Source: an uncultured Lachnospiraceae bacterium
GTDB lineage: Bacteria > Bacillota > Clostridia > Lachnospirales > Lachnospiraceae
Direction of reading: 5' to 3'
Assembly: GCA_910588405.1 (NCBI GenBank)
Contig: CAJUPT010000041.1
Location: 1 to 31,875, forward strand
Length of the DNA stretch: 31,875 nucleotides
Made by a program: the position numbers and the translations under genes. Shown here in pieces: positions 8,215 to 16,012 of the stretch (positions are counted from its first letter, which is position 1; every line of letters starts with the position of its first letter). The notes beneath the pieces are model-generated. The model was not told the DNA's origin. It saw only the letters and a list, made by a program, of their open reading frames with translations, and searched no databases.

Positions 8215-9327
8215 TTATTCGTACACGTTCGCATCTTTCAGAAGGTCCTCAGGAAGCTCGATTCCCAGATCCTTCGCCGCCGTCGTATTCACGGACAGGG
8301 AGCAATCCTCCGCTGCCAGATATCCGATTGGAATGGTTGCGATGTCTGTGCCGTTCAGCAGGATATCCGCCGCCTGCTCGCCAGCCATACGGCCGATCTC
8401 AAAATAATCGATGCCGTAGGTAGCCAGACCGCCATTCTCCACCATGCCTTCCTCGCCTACGATGCAGGGCAGACCGTTTACATTTGCCACCTGTGTTACG
8501 GTAGCCATGCCTTCTGCCAACAGGTTGTCGGTAGGAATGTATATCGCATCATATTTTCCGATAATCGACTCAACCACCTGCTGAATCTGATTGGAATCAG
8601 AAACGGTCACTTCATCATATTCCAGTTTTGCGGCCTCACACTCTGCTTTTGCCATATTTGCCTGGAATATGGAATTATCCTCGGAAGAACAGTACATAAT
8701 GGCAATCTTCTTCGCGTCGGGAAGAATCTGCTGCAGCAGCCGGATCTGCTCCTTTACGGGGGTCAGATCGGAAGTACCGGATACGTTTCCGCCGGGAGCC
8801 TCATTGCTCTCCACCAGACCTGCGTCCGCAGGGTCCGTCACAGCAGTTACCAGGATCGGGATCGTCGTGGTCTTTCCGGCTACTGCCTGTGCCGCAGGCG
8901 TCGCAATAGCCAGGATCAGATCACAGCCGTCGTTTATCAGCTTCTCGGCGATGGTATCGCAGTTCGCGATCTCGTTCTGGGCATTCTGGTAATCGATCTC
9001 GATGTTTACGCCTTCTTCCAGTCCGGAAGCCTTCAGGCCTTCCACAAAGCCTTCATAAGAAGCGTCCAGGGCAGGATGCTCGGTCAGCTGAATAATACCG
9101 ATCTTAAAGGTTTTTCCGTCTGTGTCCGCCGCGGCTGCAGTCGTGCCAGCCTCTGTCTCGGCAGGCGCTTTTGTATCATTCTCCGCCTGGGCTGCCGTCG
9201 TTACGGCTTCTGTCTCGGCAGGCGCCGCAGTCGTAGACTTCTGATCGGAATTGCCGCCGCAGGCTGCCAGGGATAACACCATGGCAAATGCCAGTGCACA
9301 TGATACGAGTTTACTAATTTTTTTCAT
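8215..9327 (-). CDS. ABC transporter binding lipoprotein, TrpX/COG2984-like
   Basis: This extracellular lipoprotein delivers substrate to the permease/ATPase pair. It has 370 residues, a lipoprotein signal peptide ending LSLAAC (Cys near residue 22), a linker with two copies of an APAETEA-type segment plus Ala/Thr stretches, and an ABC_sub_bind domain starting FKIGIIQLTEHPALDASYEGF. That opening and the later motifs AIATPAAQAV and VTAVTDPADAGLV are hallmarks of the family. The ATG at 9327 follows GGGGAGG by 10 bases. A dedicated promoter and a palindrome lie just upstream. The family includes TrpX, but sequence does not prove tryptophan as the ligand. Confidence 0.9.
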   Translation of the reverse strand: MKKISKLVSCALAFAMVLSLAACGGNSDQKSTTAAPAETEAVTTAAQAENDTKAPAETEAGTTAAAADTDGKTFKIGIIQLTEHPALDASYEGFVEGLKASGLEEGVNIEIDYQNAQNEIANCDTIAEKLINDGCDLILAIATPAAQAVAGKTTTIPILVTAVTDPADAGLVESNEAPGGNVSGTSDLTPVKEQIRLLQQILPDAKKIAIMYCSSEDNSIFQANMAKAECEAAKLEYDEVTVSDSNQIQQVVESIIGKYDAIYIPTDNLLAEGMATVTQVANVNGLPCIVGEEGMVENGGLATYGIDYFEIGRMAGEQAADILLNGTDIATIPIGYLAAEDCSLSVNTTAAKDLGIELPEDLLKDANVYE

Positions 9328-9381
9328 GGGTTCATATCCTCCCCTCTTCCATGGAAATACATGGAAATATTTTATCTGATA

Positions 9382-9396
9382 AAAGCGTAACGCTTT
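9382..9396. promoter_or_regulatory. Candidate operator palindrome before the TrpX-like gene
   Basis: AAAGCGTAACGCTTT is a perfect inverted repeat (6-bp arms, 3-base centre). It lies about 7 to 21 bases downstream of the predicted transcription start, a classic position for a repressor roadblock. No regulator for it is identifiable in the window. Confidence 0.5.
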
Positions 9397-9409
9397 ACAT
9401 CACTGAACT

Positions 9410-9438
9410 ATTCTAGTACCAAATGATTCGGAAGTCAA
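9410..9438 (-). promoter_or_regulatory. Promoter of the TrpX/Y/Z-like operon
   Basis: TTGACT (9438-9433) and TAGAAT (9415-9410) on the minus strand are 17 bases apart; start is near 9403. It lies immediately behind the stop codon of the TauE/SafE gene. Confidence 0.65.
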
Positions 9439-9452
9439 GTAAAGATGTAAAA

Positions 9453-10226
9453 TTATAGTCGAAAAAGAAAATTAACCACCAGAATCGCCGCGCCAAGCAC
9501 AGCCAGGACCACGCCAGTCGCACGGTTTAACGTCACCGCGCTGGCTTTATTTGCGAACTTCGCGGCGACTCTGGCCCATAAAAGGGTGGAGGCCACGCAG
9601 AATACCAGGCACCACAGATCCGGCATACCGCCGATGGCAAAATGGCTGGCCGCCCCTGTAAACGCTGTAAAAGCCATAATAAACACACTGGTGCCCACCG
9701 CCGTTTTTAACTCATAGCCCAGCAGGCTGGTCAAAAGGAGCAGCATCATCATGCCGCCGCCCGCACCGATAAAGCCGCAGATAAAGCCCACTGCCATACC
9801 GCTTGCCACAGACTGGATGAACCGTTTCCTGCCGCTTGTCTGATTCATGGATTCTTTTGTCGTCATCACCGGCTTGACGATAAACTTAATGCCCAGAAGC
9901 AGCGTCATAAACACGGAAAAGCTTCCCATCGTCGTATTCGACACCTGGCTTGCCACAAAGCTTCCTACCAGCGTAAAGGCTAGGACCGTCACCATCATCA
10001 CTAACCCGTTACGGATATCCAGGTTTTTATTTTTTCCATAGGTGTAGGCGCTGACTGCACTGGCCAGCACATCGCTGGCTAAGGCAATGCCCACGGCCTC
10101 ATAAGCCGGCATCCCCAAAAACGTAATCAGCATTGGGCTGATTACCGCCGCAGCGCTCATGCCTGCAAAGCCGGTTCCAAGCCCTGCCCCGATACCTGCA
10201 ATAAAGCAAATGATCAATTTATACAT
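9453..10226 (-). CDS. TauE/SafE family sulfite/anion exporter-type permease
   Basis: This is a small-anion transporter of the TauE/SafE (COG0730) family, implicated in export or movement of sulfite, sulfoacetate or related organosulfur anions. The 257-residue protein has about eight hydrophobic segments in two halves. The first carries GIGAGLGTGFAGMSAA and the second FICGFIGAGGGMMMLLLL, the duplicated Gly-rich signature of the family. The ATG at 10226 is chosen for its GAGAGGAGAG ribosome site; the in-frame TTG at 10244 has none. It follows a MarR-family gene on the same strand and probably belongs to its regulon. Substrate is unknown. A dispersed repeat fills the gap to the MarR gene. Confidence 0.88.
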   Translation of the reverse strand: MYKLIICFIAGIGAGLGTGFAGMSAAAVISPMLITFLGMPAYEAVGIALASDVLASAVSAYTYGKNKNLDIRNGLVMMVTVLAFTLVGSFVASQVSNTTMGSFSVFMTLLLGIKFIVKPVMTTKESMNQTSGRKRFIQSVASGMAVGFICGFIGAGGGMMMLLLLTSLLGYELKTAVGTSVFIMAFTAFTGAASHFAIGGMPDLWCLVFCVASTLLWARVAAKFANKASAVTLNRATGVVLAVLGAAILVVNFLFRL

Positions 10227-10244
10227 CACACTCTCTCCTCTCAA

Positions 10245-10343
10245 TTTAGTTCCGCAACTCCCCTCCCAAGCCCCCTGAATCTGGGAACATGTCCTTTAGC
10301 CGCTTGCTATTTTCCGGGGCTTGTCCGGTCCGTTGCTGTTTTT
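10245..10343 (-). repeat. Dispersed hairpin repeat between MarR and TauE/SafE genes
   Basis: About 99 bases matching the tandem copies at 22586-22795 at both ends (plus-strand TTCCGCAACTCCCCT, CCAAGCCCC, GGGGCTTG and CGGTCCGTTGCTGTTT). The central sequence differs. Transcribed on the minus strand it can fold with CAAGCCCC/GGGGCTTG and GCAAC/GTTGC stems. It ends 18 bases before the start codon at 10226. Confidence 0.75.
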
Positions 10344-10360
10344 TTATGGCTCATTTGACG

Positions 10361-10792
10361 CTACCTCAGATAAGCGTCAATGTTTTCCCAGATCTGGTCA
10401 AAGCATTTTTTCAGGCAGGAAGTCTCCTCCGGGGTAAGATTCCGAAATAGAATTCCGACAAATTCCTCCTGTGCCCGGCGGCCGTCGCTGATAATGGGAG
10501 CTGCCGCTTCGCATATTTTTAGGTGGGCGGTTTTCCGGTTGCCTTTTGTATATTCCTTTCTGAGATAGCCCTGTTTTTCCAGCAGCTTTATGGATGCGGA
10601 AACCTGGGATTTGGACAGGAATCTCAGCTCCGCGATGTCCGTAGCAGTGTCATAAATCGGATTATTTGCCAGAAAAAGAAGGATATCTAGCTCCATTCGG
10701 GTAATCCGGCGCCTGATACAGACCTCCTCCACACACCGGGCATATAACGTCTTGATCGCATTTTGATGTTCCCATGGGTTTAGGGGAATCAT
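10361..10792 (-). CDS. MarR-family transcriptional regulator
   Basis: This DNA-binding dimeric repressor is 143 residues, usual for the family. A winged helix-turn-helix spans about residues 30-95, including LRFLSKSQVSASIKLLEKQGYLRKE as recognition helix and the start of the wing, and C-terminal helices serve dimerisation. The ATG at 10792 gives a canonical start; the upstream in-frame extension to 10939 runs through the promoter and is not used. AAAGGAG is about 12 bases upstream. A palindrome at 10822-10839 abuts its -10 box, so autoregulation is likely. The downstream TauE/SafE permease is the obvious co-regulated partner. The ligand is unknown. Confidence 0.88.
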   Translation of the reverse strand: MIPLNPWEHQNAIKTLYARCVEEVCIRRRITRMELDILLFLANNPIYDTATDIAELRFLSKSQVSASIKLLEKQGYLRKEYTKGNRKTAHLKICEAAAPIISDGRRAQEEFVGILFRNLTPEETSCLKKCFDQIWENIDAYLR

Positions 10793-10821
10793 TGTGGTAC
10801 ATCTCTCCTTTACAGTGAATT

Positions 10822-10839
10822 TAGTTCTTTTTAGAACTA
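10822..10839. promoter_or_regulatory. Probable MarR operator
   Basis: TAGTTCT and AGAACTA form perfect 7-bp arms around TTTT. The palindrome touches the predicted -10 box and covers the start region of the MarR-family gene, the standard layout for autorepression. Confidence 0.65.
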
Positions 10840-10866
10840 TTTTAGTGAAAAAATAAAATTTGTCAA
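10839..10866 (-). promoter_or_regulatory. Promoter of the MarR-family gene
   Basis: On the minus strand TTGACA (10866-10861) and TAAAAT (10844-10839) are 16 bases apart. The transcription start should fall inside the adjoining palindrome. Confidence 0.65.
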
Positions 10867-11075
10867 GGATACGGAGGGATTTTTCATGGAAATATTCAGT
10901 GCATTGCCCGGATACGGCATGAACTGCGGCGCTGCACATGTATTATGCAAATACATACGGATGGCTTACATGACGCGGACGCGAAAGATTTCTGTAGATT
11001 TTTTATAGAAAATAGGATATGATGATAGACAACACCTCTGCCCCGCCGGGGCAGCTGAAAGGAGAATTTTGCATT

Positions 11076-11648
11076 ATGAGCGAACAGGAACAATTTGAAG
11101 AAACATGCGGCTGCGGACATCATCACAGAGAGGATGAAGGCTGCGGCTGTGAACACCATCACGAAGACGGCGAAGGCTGTGGCTGCGGACACCACCATGA
11201 GGAGGGGGAAGGCTGTGGCTGCGGACACCACCACGAGGAGGGGGAAGGCTGTGGCTGCGGACACCACCATCACGGCGACCAGCAGGCCCAGGCCGCTCCC
11301 TATGTAGTCCAGGGGCAGATGCTTGGAACCTCCGCCGTGGCTACCGCTACGGTCACAGTCATGGCAAAATATGCCGATACCGAAGCTCTGGCCAAAAAAG
11401 AACTGCAGGGTCTCGCAGACTGGGTCATCGGTGAGAACGGCGCCATTATCCAGATGAAATCGGCGCTGGTGGCCATTCACAGCACCATGATCGCCATGAC
11501 CGAGGACGGCAAAAGCATGGATTCTGTCGTGCCGGAAAAAGAGGAGATCCGCGTTCAGTTCGTGGCTATGGCAGACAACATTTCACTGGATGCCATAAAA
11601 GTACAGTTAGAAAAAATCTGTGGAAGGATCATTGCCGCAGCGCAGTAA
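11076..11648 (+). CDS. His/Cys-rich tandem-repeat protein with unknown C-terminal domain
   Basis: Product of 190 residues with two parts. Residues 11-68 are five near-identical 10- to 12-residue repeats of the form EGCGCGHHHEEG, giving 16 His and 10 Cys in 58 residues; this should bind soft or borderline metals such as Ni, Zn, Cu or Co. Residues about 75-190 form a compact soluble alpha/beta-looking domain (begins QGQMLGTSAVATATVTVMA, ends KICGRIIAAAQ) that I do not recognise. There is no signal peptide or membrane segment, so it is likely cytoplasmic. The ATG at 11076 follows AAAGGAG; an in-frame ATG at 11019 is less well placed. Metal storage, buffering or delivery is inference from composition only. 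It appears monocistronic. Confidence 0.8.
   Translation: MSEQEQFEETCGCGHHHREDEGCGCEHHHEDGEGCGCGHHHEEGEGCGCGHHHEEGEGCGCGHHHHGDQQAQAAPYVVQGQMLGTSAVATATVTVMAKYADTEALAKKELQGLADWVIGENGAIIQMKSALVAIHSTMIAMTEDGKSMDSVVPEKEEIRVQFVAMADNISLDAIKVQLEKICGRIIAAAQ
11106..11279 (+). repeat. 36-bp tandem repeats encoding the metal-binding region
   Basis: Five units, the first shorter and the next four 36 bases each. The middle units differ by only one or a few bases. The near identity at DNA level points to recent expansion by slippage, so copy number probably varies between strains. Confidence 0.85.
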
Positions 11649-11968
11649 ATGTCCACACCGGATCTGCCGACAGCACCATAAGCGGAATCCCCACAACAAG
11701 CTCCAAGGCAGCATAGCTTGCATACACTAAGCAGCCTAACGCTATACGAATTATTTAACATACACGAAATATCCGGAAAAATGTGCCATTGTGAAGCATG
11801 CCTTTGGGTACAGGCGCATTTTGCCGGATATCTCATATTTAAATACACTCTTTTCTCATTTTCCCAAACTGGCAAAGTCGGCCAAAACCGGATTTTTCAT
11901 CAAATCCTTGAATCTTCCATCCACTCATGATAAACTGTGTATAGCAAAATTTTGGAGGCTCTATATTT
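11649..11968. other. 320-base gene-free region with a long imperfect palindrome
   Basis: No convincing gene. It holds a 63-base imperfect palindrome (11769-11831) and, near the right end, a weak promoter for the following operon (TTGAAT 11908-11913, 17-base spacer, TAAACT 11931-11936). I see no clear terminator for the His/Cys-rich gene. Confidence 0.6.
11769..11831. repeat. Imperfect palindrome, REP- or MITE-like
   Basis: Arms 11769-11787 and 11813-11831 pair at 18 of 19 positions (ATATCCGG/CCGGATAT, then one mismatch, then AAAATGTGCC/GGCGCATTTT with one G-T pair). The loop is 25 bases. Flanks also show partial inverted similarity (TATTTAA-type). Whether it occurs elsewhere in the genome cannot be seen here. 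Confidence 0.6.
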
Positions 11969-12895
11969 ATGAAAAGCTACATAAAAATTGCCCGTCCGGA
12001 CCACTGGATCAAAAATCTTTTTATCGTGCCCGGCGTAATTCTGGCAAACCTGCTGACGGAGACGGCCTTTACCCCGGAGATCGGAATCCGGTTTATCATC
12101 GGATTTCTCGCCACATGCCTGATCGCGTCCGCCAACTATGTGATTAATGAATGGCTGGATGCCAAATTTGATAAATATCACCCCACAAAGAAAAACCGCC
12201 CGGTTGTGGCAGGCAATATGAAGTTTTCCCTGGTGATGCTGGAATACGCTCTGCTGATCGCCGCCGGACTGGGTCTGTCCCTGCTGGTATCCCGATACTT
12301 TGTATACATGGAACTGTGGCTGCTGATCATGGGTGTTCTGTACAATGTAGAACCGGTCCGCACCAAGGATATCGCCTATCTGGATGTCTTAAGCGAATCG
12401 GTCAATAACCTGATCCGGCTGCTGCTAGGCTGGTTCATTATCACAAATCAGTATCAGCCGCCTTTAAGCATTATGGTGGGCTACTGGATGGGCGGCGCTT
12501 TTCTGATGGCCACCAAGCGGTTCGCGGAGTACCGGATGATCGACGATCCGAAACGGGCCGGGCTGTACCGGAAGTCCTTCCGGCATTACACCGAGCACTC
12601 CCTGCTGATCTCCGCATTCTTCTACGCGCTGGCGGCGGCTTTCCTGATCGGCATCTTTATGCTGAAGTACCGGATCGAGTATCTGCTGGCCATGCCGTTG
12701 CTGTTCGGTTTGTTCTGTTTCTATTTGTACATAGCCTTTAAACCGGACTCCGCAGTGCAGAAGCCGGAGAAACTTTATCGGGAGAAAAAGCTGTTTGTCT
12801 ATATTATTTTTATGGTTGCGGTTATGGTGATTCTGACTTATATCAGGATTCCGGCATTGGACTATTTTGTGGAGACGCTGCTGATCGGGGTGTAA
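11969..12895 (+). CDS. UbiA-family prenyltransferase, decaprenyl-phosphate phosphoribosyltransferase-like
   Basis: This polytopic membrane enzyme has 308 residues and about eight to nine helices. The catalytic Mg-diphosphate motif NxxxDxxxD is at residues 60-68 (N60, D64, D68). A second conserved segment, FLMATKRFAEYRM (about 178-190), matches the KRxxE signature of the branch that contains mycobacterial DPPR synthase (Rv3806c) rather than quinone or heme-type UbiA. That branch transfers phosphoribose from PRPP to polyprenyl phosphate. The ATG at 11969 follows TTTTGGAGG. It heads a three-gene unit with a HAD phosphatase and a GT-C-like membrane protein, which fits a polyprenyl-phospho-pentose pathway. 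Substrates are inference. Confidence 0.85.
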   Translation: MKSYIKIARPDHWIKNLFIVPGVILANLLTETAFTPEIGIRFIIGFLATCLIASANYVINEWLDAKFDKYHPTKKNRPVVAGNMKFSLVMLEYALLIAAGLGLSLLVSRYFVYMELWLLIMGVLYNVEPVRTKDIAYLDVLSESVNNLIRLLLGWFIITNQYQPPLSIMVGYWMGGAFLMATKRFAEYRMIDDPKRAGLYRKSFRHYTEHSLLISAFFYALAAAFLIGIFMLKYRIEYLLAMPLLFGLFCFYLYIAFKPDSAVQKPEKLYREKKLFVYIIFMVAVMVILTYIRIPALDYFVETLLIGV

Positions 12896-12957
12896 GATAA
12901 AATCTGACAGTTTTCCTGTCTAACTTTGTAATCAGAATAATCGGAAAAGAGGGCACG

Positions 12958-13743
12958 ATGAGCAGGAAATCCCACAGTGAAAACCGGCAGATCCTTATGA
13001 CCAAACCGTTGTTAAATTACCGGGCCGTCATCTTTGACATGGACGGAACCCTTTATTATCAGCTGCCCCTCCGGCTTCGCATGGGTGGAAAGCTGGCGGC
13101 TTATTATCTGCGCCATCCGCTGCGGTATAAAGAACTGCTGGCTGTCAAAACCTTTCGGGAAATTCGGGAACGATGGCCGGAAGTCGAACATAACGGCAGC
13201 GTGAAACATAATGCCTCTGTCGACGATGGCAGCAGCGCAGAACAAGCGTCTTCCCTTGACTGGCGTCAATACTGCCAGACCGCCGAAAAATTAAGCGGCG
13301 GCGTTAGGCCGGAATGGGTAAAACAGACTGTGGAGCACTGGATGTATCAGGTTCCTCTGGCGCTGCTCCCTCTCTGTCAGGACCGGCAGCTGGCCGGACT
13401 GATTCGGACACTCCGCAAACGGCATATTACCGTTATCATCTATTCCGATTATCCGGCCATAGAAAAAGCTCGCGCACTGAACATCGAACCGGACTATATT
13501 TTTTCCGCTCTTGACGCGGACATCATGTGTCTGAAGCCCGACCCAAAAGGACTTTCCCATATCCTGTCCGTCACCGGCCTTTCCCCGGAGCAGGCGCTGA
13601 TGGTTGGCGACCGGTATGAAAAGGACGGGATGGCCGCCAGAAATGCCGGAATAGATTGGATGATTCTGCCATCCAACCCGAAAAAGCGAAACAAACTGTT
13701 AAAGGAGAGTCTCCGCCATGTCCGTGATACCCATAAAGACTGA
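12958..13743 (+). CDS. HAD-superfamily phosphatase
   Basis: Soluble cytoplasmic hydrolase of 261 residues. All HAD motifs are present: D27MDGT with D27 nucleophile and D29 acid, S163 in IIYSD, K193 in LKPDP, and the acidic motif GDRYEKDG with D218 and D223. The region about 32-150 forms a helical cap and includes a low-complexity Asn/Ser/His stretch (about 78-98). The ATG at 12958 follows AAAAGAGGG. It lies between the UbiA prenyltransferase and the GT-C-like gene and overlaps the latter by 26 bases, so the products probably act together. In other bacteria HAD and UbiA domains occur fused. Removal of the 5-phosphate from polyprenyl-phosphoryl phosphoribose is a plausible but unproven role. 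Confidence 0.85.
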   Translation: MSRKSHSENRQILMTKPLLNYRAVIFDMDGTLYYQLPLRLRMGGKLAAYYLRHPLRYKELLAVKTFREIRERWPEVEHNGSVKHNASVDDGSSAEQASSLDWRQYCQTAEKLSGGVRPEWVKQTVEHWMYQVPLALLPLCQDRQLAGLIRTLRKRHITVIIYSDYPAIEKARALNIEPDYIFSALDADIMCLKPDPKGLSHILSVTGLSPEQALMVGDRYEKDGMAARNAGIDWMILPSNPKKRNKLLKESLRHVRDTHKD

Positions 13744-15814
13744 AAAGAAAACCCTTTTTGCCGTCGGCTTCCTTGCCCTGCTGGCCTTTGCCGTCGAAGG
13801 GCTGTTTTTTAATTTCCATTCCTTCCGGCTCCTTGGCGGCGGTTTCTCCCATCACAATGTTCCGCTAAACCAGGTGGAGGTTCAGGGCTTTACCTATGAT
13901 GAAACCACCGGATACCTGAACCATATTCCCGACCAGGGAGATTACTATTTTGAACTGAAAAATTTCAACCAGAAGGCGGGAACCATCTATATCAATTTCC
14001 TGATGAACAATACGGAAAATCAGGAGGGCGGCGCCCCGGCCCGGGGAGAGGACGCTCTGTGCAATGCCGCCATCTGGTACACAGACCGGTCAAACACGGA
14101 CTACGCCGCGTCAGACCTGCGGCCTGTGTCCGCCAATGTAGAAGAAAGCAAATATTTCACCTGCTGGTTTTACGGCCCGTCCCGTGACCTGCGGGTTTAT
14201 TTTGATACCACGCCGATCACTGTAACCGGATTTGAGATCAATAAGCCTGTCCCCTGGAAATTTGAACCGCTGCGGTTTTGTGCCGTGTTCGGTATCCTTT
14301 TGCTGGCTTATCTGATCACGAAAAACCGTTGGTTTTTATGCCCTGCAAAGGAACAGCGCATCAGTCACCGGCTGGTTACGCTGTGCGGTATGCTGGCCTT
14401 TTGCGCCTTTCTCTATTTTACTGCTTATACCTCTCTGGAATATAAGACAACCGGTCTGGATTCCGGCGACCTGTACAGTCAGGATCTGACCGACGCTTTT
14501 CTGGCCGGACAGTTTTCCCTGCTGACAGAACCGGACCCCCTGTTACAGACACTGGATAATCCTTATGATATCAATGCCCGGCTGGCAGTAGATTTGTATG
14601 CGGACTGGCAGTACCGGATGGACGTATCCTATTATAATAACAAATATTACTGCTATTTCGGACCGGTTCCTTCTCTCCTGCTGTTTGTGCCCTATACCCT
14701 GGCCACCGGACAGTACCTGCAGACAGGCTGGGCCTGCCTGATTTTCGCCGTTTTCGCCGCCATTTTTATGGCTATGGCCCTGGAAGCATTTGTAAAGAAA
14801 TATTACGGCAGTCTTCCTTACGGCTACCTGTTTTTGGGAAATCTGATTCTCTGGTTTTCCGGCGGCCTGCTGTGGAATGTGAGGCGGCCCATGTTTTATG
14901 AGCTGGCGATCCTGTCCAGCGCCGCATTTGTATCTCTGGGCTTTTATCTGATCATCAACGCAATCGGTGAAGAAAAGCTGTTTATGGCTCCGCTGGCGGG
15001 CGGCTGCCTTTCGCTGGCACTGGCCGTGTGCTGCAGACCTTTGAGTATTCTGTATTCCGCAGCTATTGTGCCTGTTTTATGGACACAGTACCAAAAATAT
15101 AAAACTGATCGGACAACCGTCCGCCGGGCTGCCGCCGCCATCGCCCTGCCCTACCTGCTGGTGGGGGGACTGCTGGCCTACTACAATCTGGCACGCTTCG
15201 GCTCTATCACGGAATTTGGCGTCACCTACCAGCTTTCCACCATCGACATGACCGGCGAAAGCTGGAAGCCCCAGGCTCTTCCTATCTGTATCTGGCTGAC
15301 CATGCTGACGCCTCCTGTGATTAACTGTAATTTTCCTTTCGTATACGGCGACATGACAGGACAGCTTTACTTTTTAGGAAGACTTGCCCGGCAAAACAGG
15401 GAAATCGGCCTCTTTTTCCTGAATCCGATTCTGTTTATCCTGGCAAGTCCCGCCGCTGTCAGACAGGCAAAAAGGGCCTATGGAAAAGGGCCCGTCCGGG
15501 CTGTTCTTTTCACATTGGCCTGTGCTCTGGCTGTCTTTACTTTAAGCTCTTTTACCGGAGGCGTGGCCGTCCGCTACGCCACAGACTACGGCGTAGTCAT
15601 GTCCGGCGTGGCGCTGCTGATCTTCTTTGGCCTGTATCCTGCTGCCGAGGAAAAAGAGCTGACCGGATTACTTTCAAAGCTCCTGCTGATTGCGGCGGCC
15701 ATCGCCGTTTTCCTGGGATTTTTCCGGAGTTTGATGGGGGAAGATCAGCTGCTTCTCCGGTATCATCCGGATCTGTATACGAAATTGCGGTATGTTTTTT
15801 GTTTTTGGATGTAA
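13718..15814 (+). CDS. Large polytopic membrane protein, putative GT-C glycosyltransferase
   Basis: The protein has 698 residues. A first helix (about 10-33) is followed by an extracytoplasmic beta-rich domain (about 45-180), then some ten more helices. Residues 247-265 (LDSGDLYSQDLTDAFLAGQ) have the acidic-loop layout of GT-C enzymes. YYNNKYYCYFGPVPSLLLF follows (about 308-326), resembling the second conserved loop of those enzymes. Such proteins use polyprenyl-phosphate sugars outside the membrane. The start at 13718 has AAGGAGAG upstream and lies inside the end of the HAD gene. It ends the operon; no strong terminator follows. It is likely the acceptor-side enzyme for the lipid-linked sugar made by the two upstream products. 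Confidence in GT-C is moderate; membrane topology is clear. Confidence 0.75.
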   Translation: MSVIPIKTEKKTLFAVGFLALLAFAVEGLFFNFHSFRLLGGGFSHHNVPLNQVEVQGFTYDETTGYLNHIPDQGDYYFELKNFNQKAGTIYINFLMNNTENQEGGAPARGEDALCNAAIWYTDRSNTDYAASDLRPVSANVEESKYFTCWFYGPSRDLRVYFDTTPITVTGFEINKPVPWKFEPLRFCAVFGILLLAYLITKNRWFLCPAKEQRISHRLVTLCGMLAFCAFLYFTAYTSLEYKTTGLDSGDLYSQDLTDAFLAGQFSLLTEPDPLLQTLDNPYDINARLAVDLYADWQYRMDVSYYNNKYYCYFGPVPSLLLFVPYTLATGQYLQTGWACLIFAVFAAIFMAMALEAFVKKYYGSLPYGYLFLGNLILWFSGGLLWNVRRPMFYELAILSSAAFVSLGFYLIINAIGEEKLFMAPLAGGCLSLALAVCCRPLSILYSAAIVPVLWTQYQKYKTDRTTVRRAAAAIALPYLLVGGLLAYYNLARFGSITEFGVTYQLSTIDMTGESWKPQALPICIWLTMLTPPVINCNFPFVYGDMTGQLYFLGRLARQNREIGLFFLNPILFILASPAAVRQAKRAYGKGPVRAVLFTLACALAVFTLSSFTGGVAVRYATDYGVVMSGVALLIFFGLYPAAEEKELTGLLSKLLLIAAAIAVFLGFFRSLMGEDQLLLRYHPDLYTKLRYVFCFWM

Positions 15815-15955
15815 AGCAATATTTGCAGAAATGTTATCGCCAGCTTGATTTATGCATTACACCAATTGTCAAAAAATATGCAGTTTTTCTATCTAAAATC
15901 CTCTTAAAAAATGCATTTTCATCTCCTGAAATCCTCCAAAAAGATGCATCCTCTG

Positions 15956-15984
15956 TTGACATCCTGAAATACCGGTCGTATAAT
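15956..15984 (+). promoter_or_regulatory. Perfect consensus promoter of the DUF4143 ATPase gene
   Basis: TTGACA at 15956-15961 and TATAAT at 15979-15984 with a 17-base spacer. Transcription would start near 15991, about 22 bases before the ATG at 16013. Confidence 0.85.
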
Positions 15985-16012
15985 AAACGAAAATACATTG
16001 GCAGGTGACAGT

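Noticed and set aside
8200..9276. 358-codon plus-strand frame opposite the TrpX-like gene
   Set aside because: Antisense to a strongly supported lipoprotein gene; translated product has no domain and no ribosome site.
9328..9452. T-box or tryptophan riboswitch before the TrpX-like gene
   Set aside because: The gap is only 125 bases and contains a promoter and palindrome; no T-box core or specifier stem is visible.
10896..11480. Minus-strand frame with repeated VVSAATAFPLL segments
   Set aside because: It is the complement of the His/Cys repeat region; repetition comes from the coding repeats on the plus strand.
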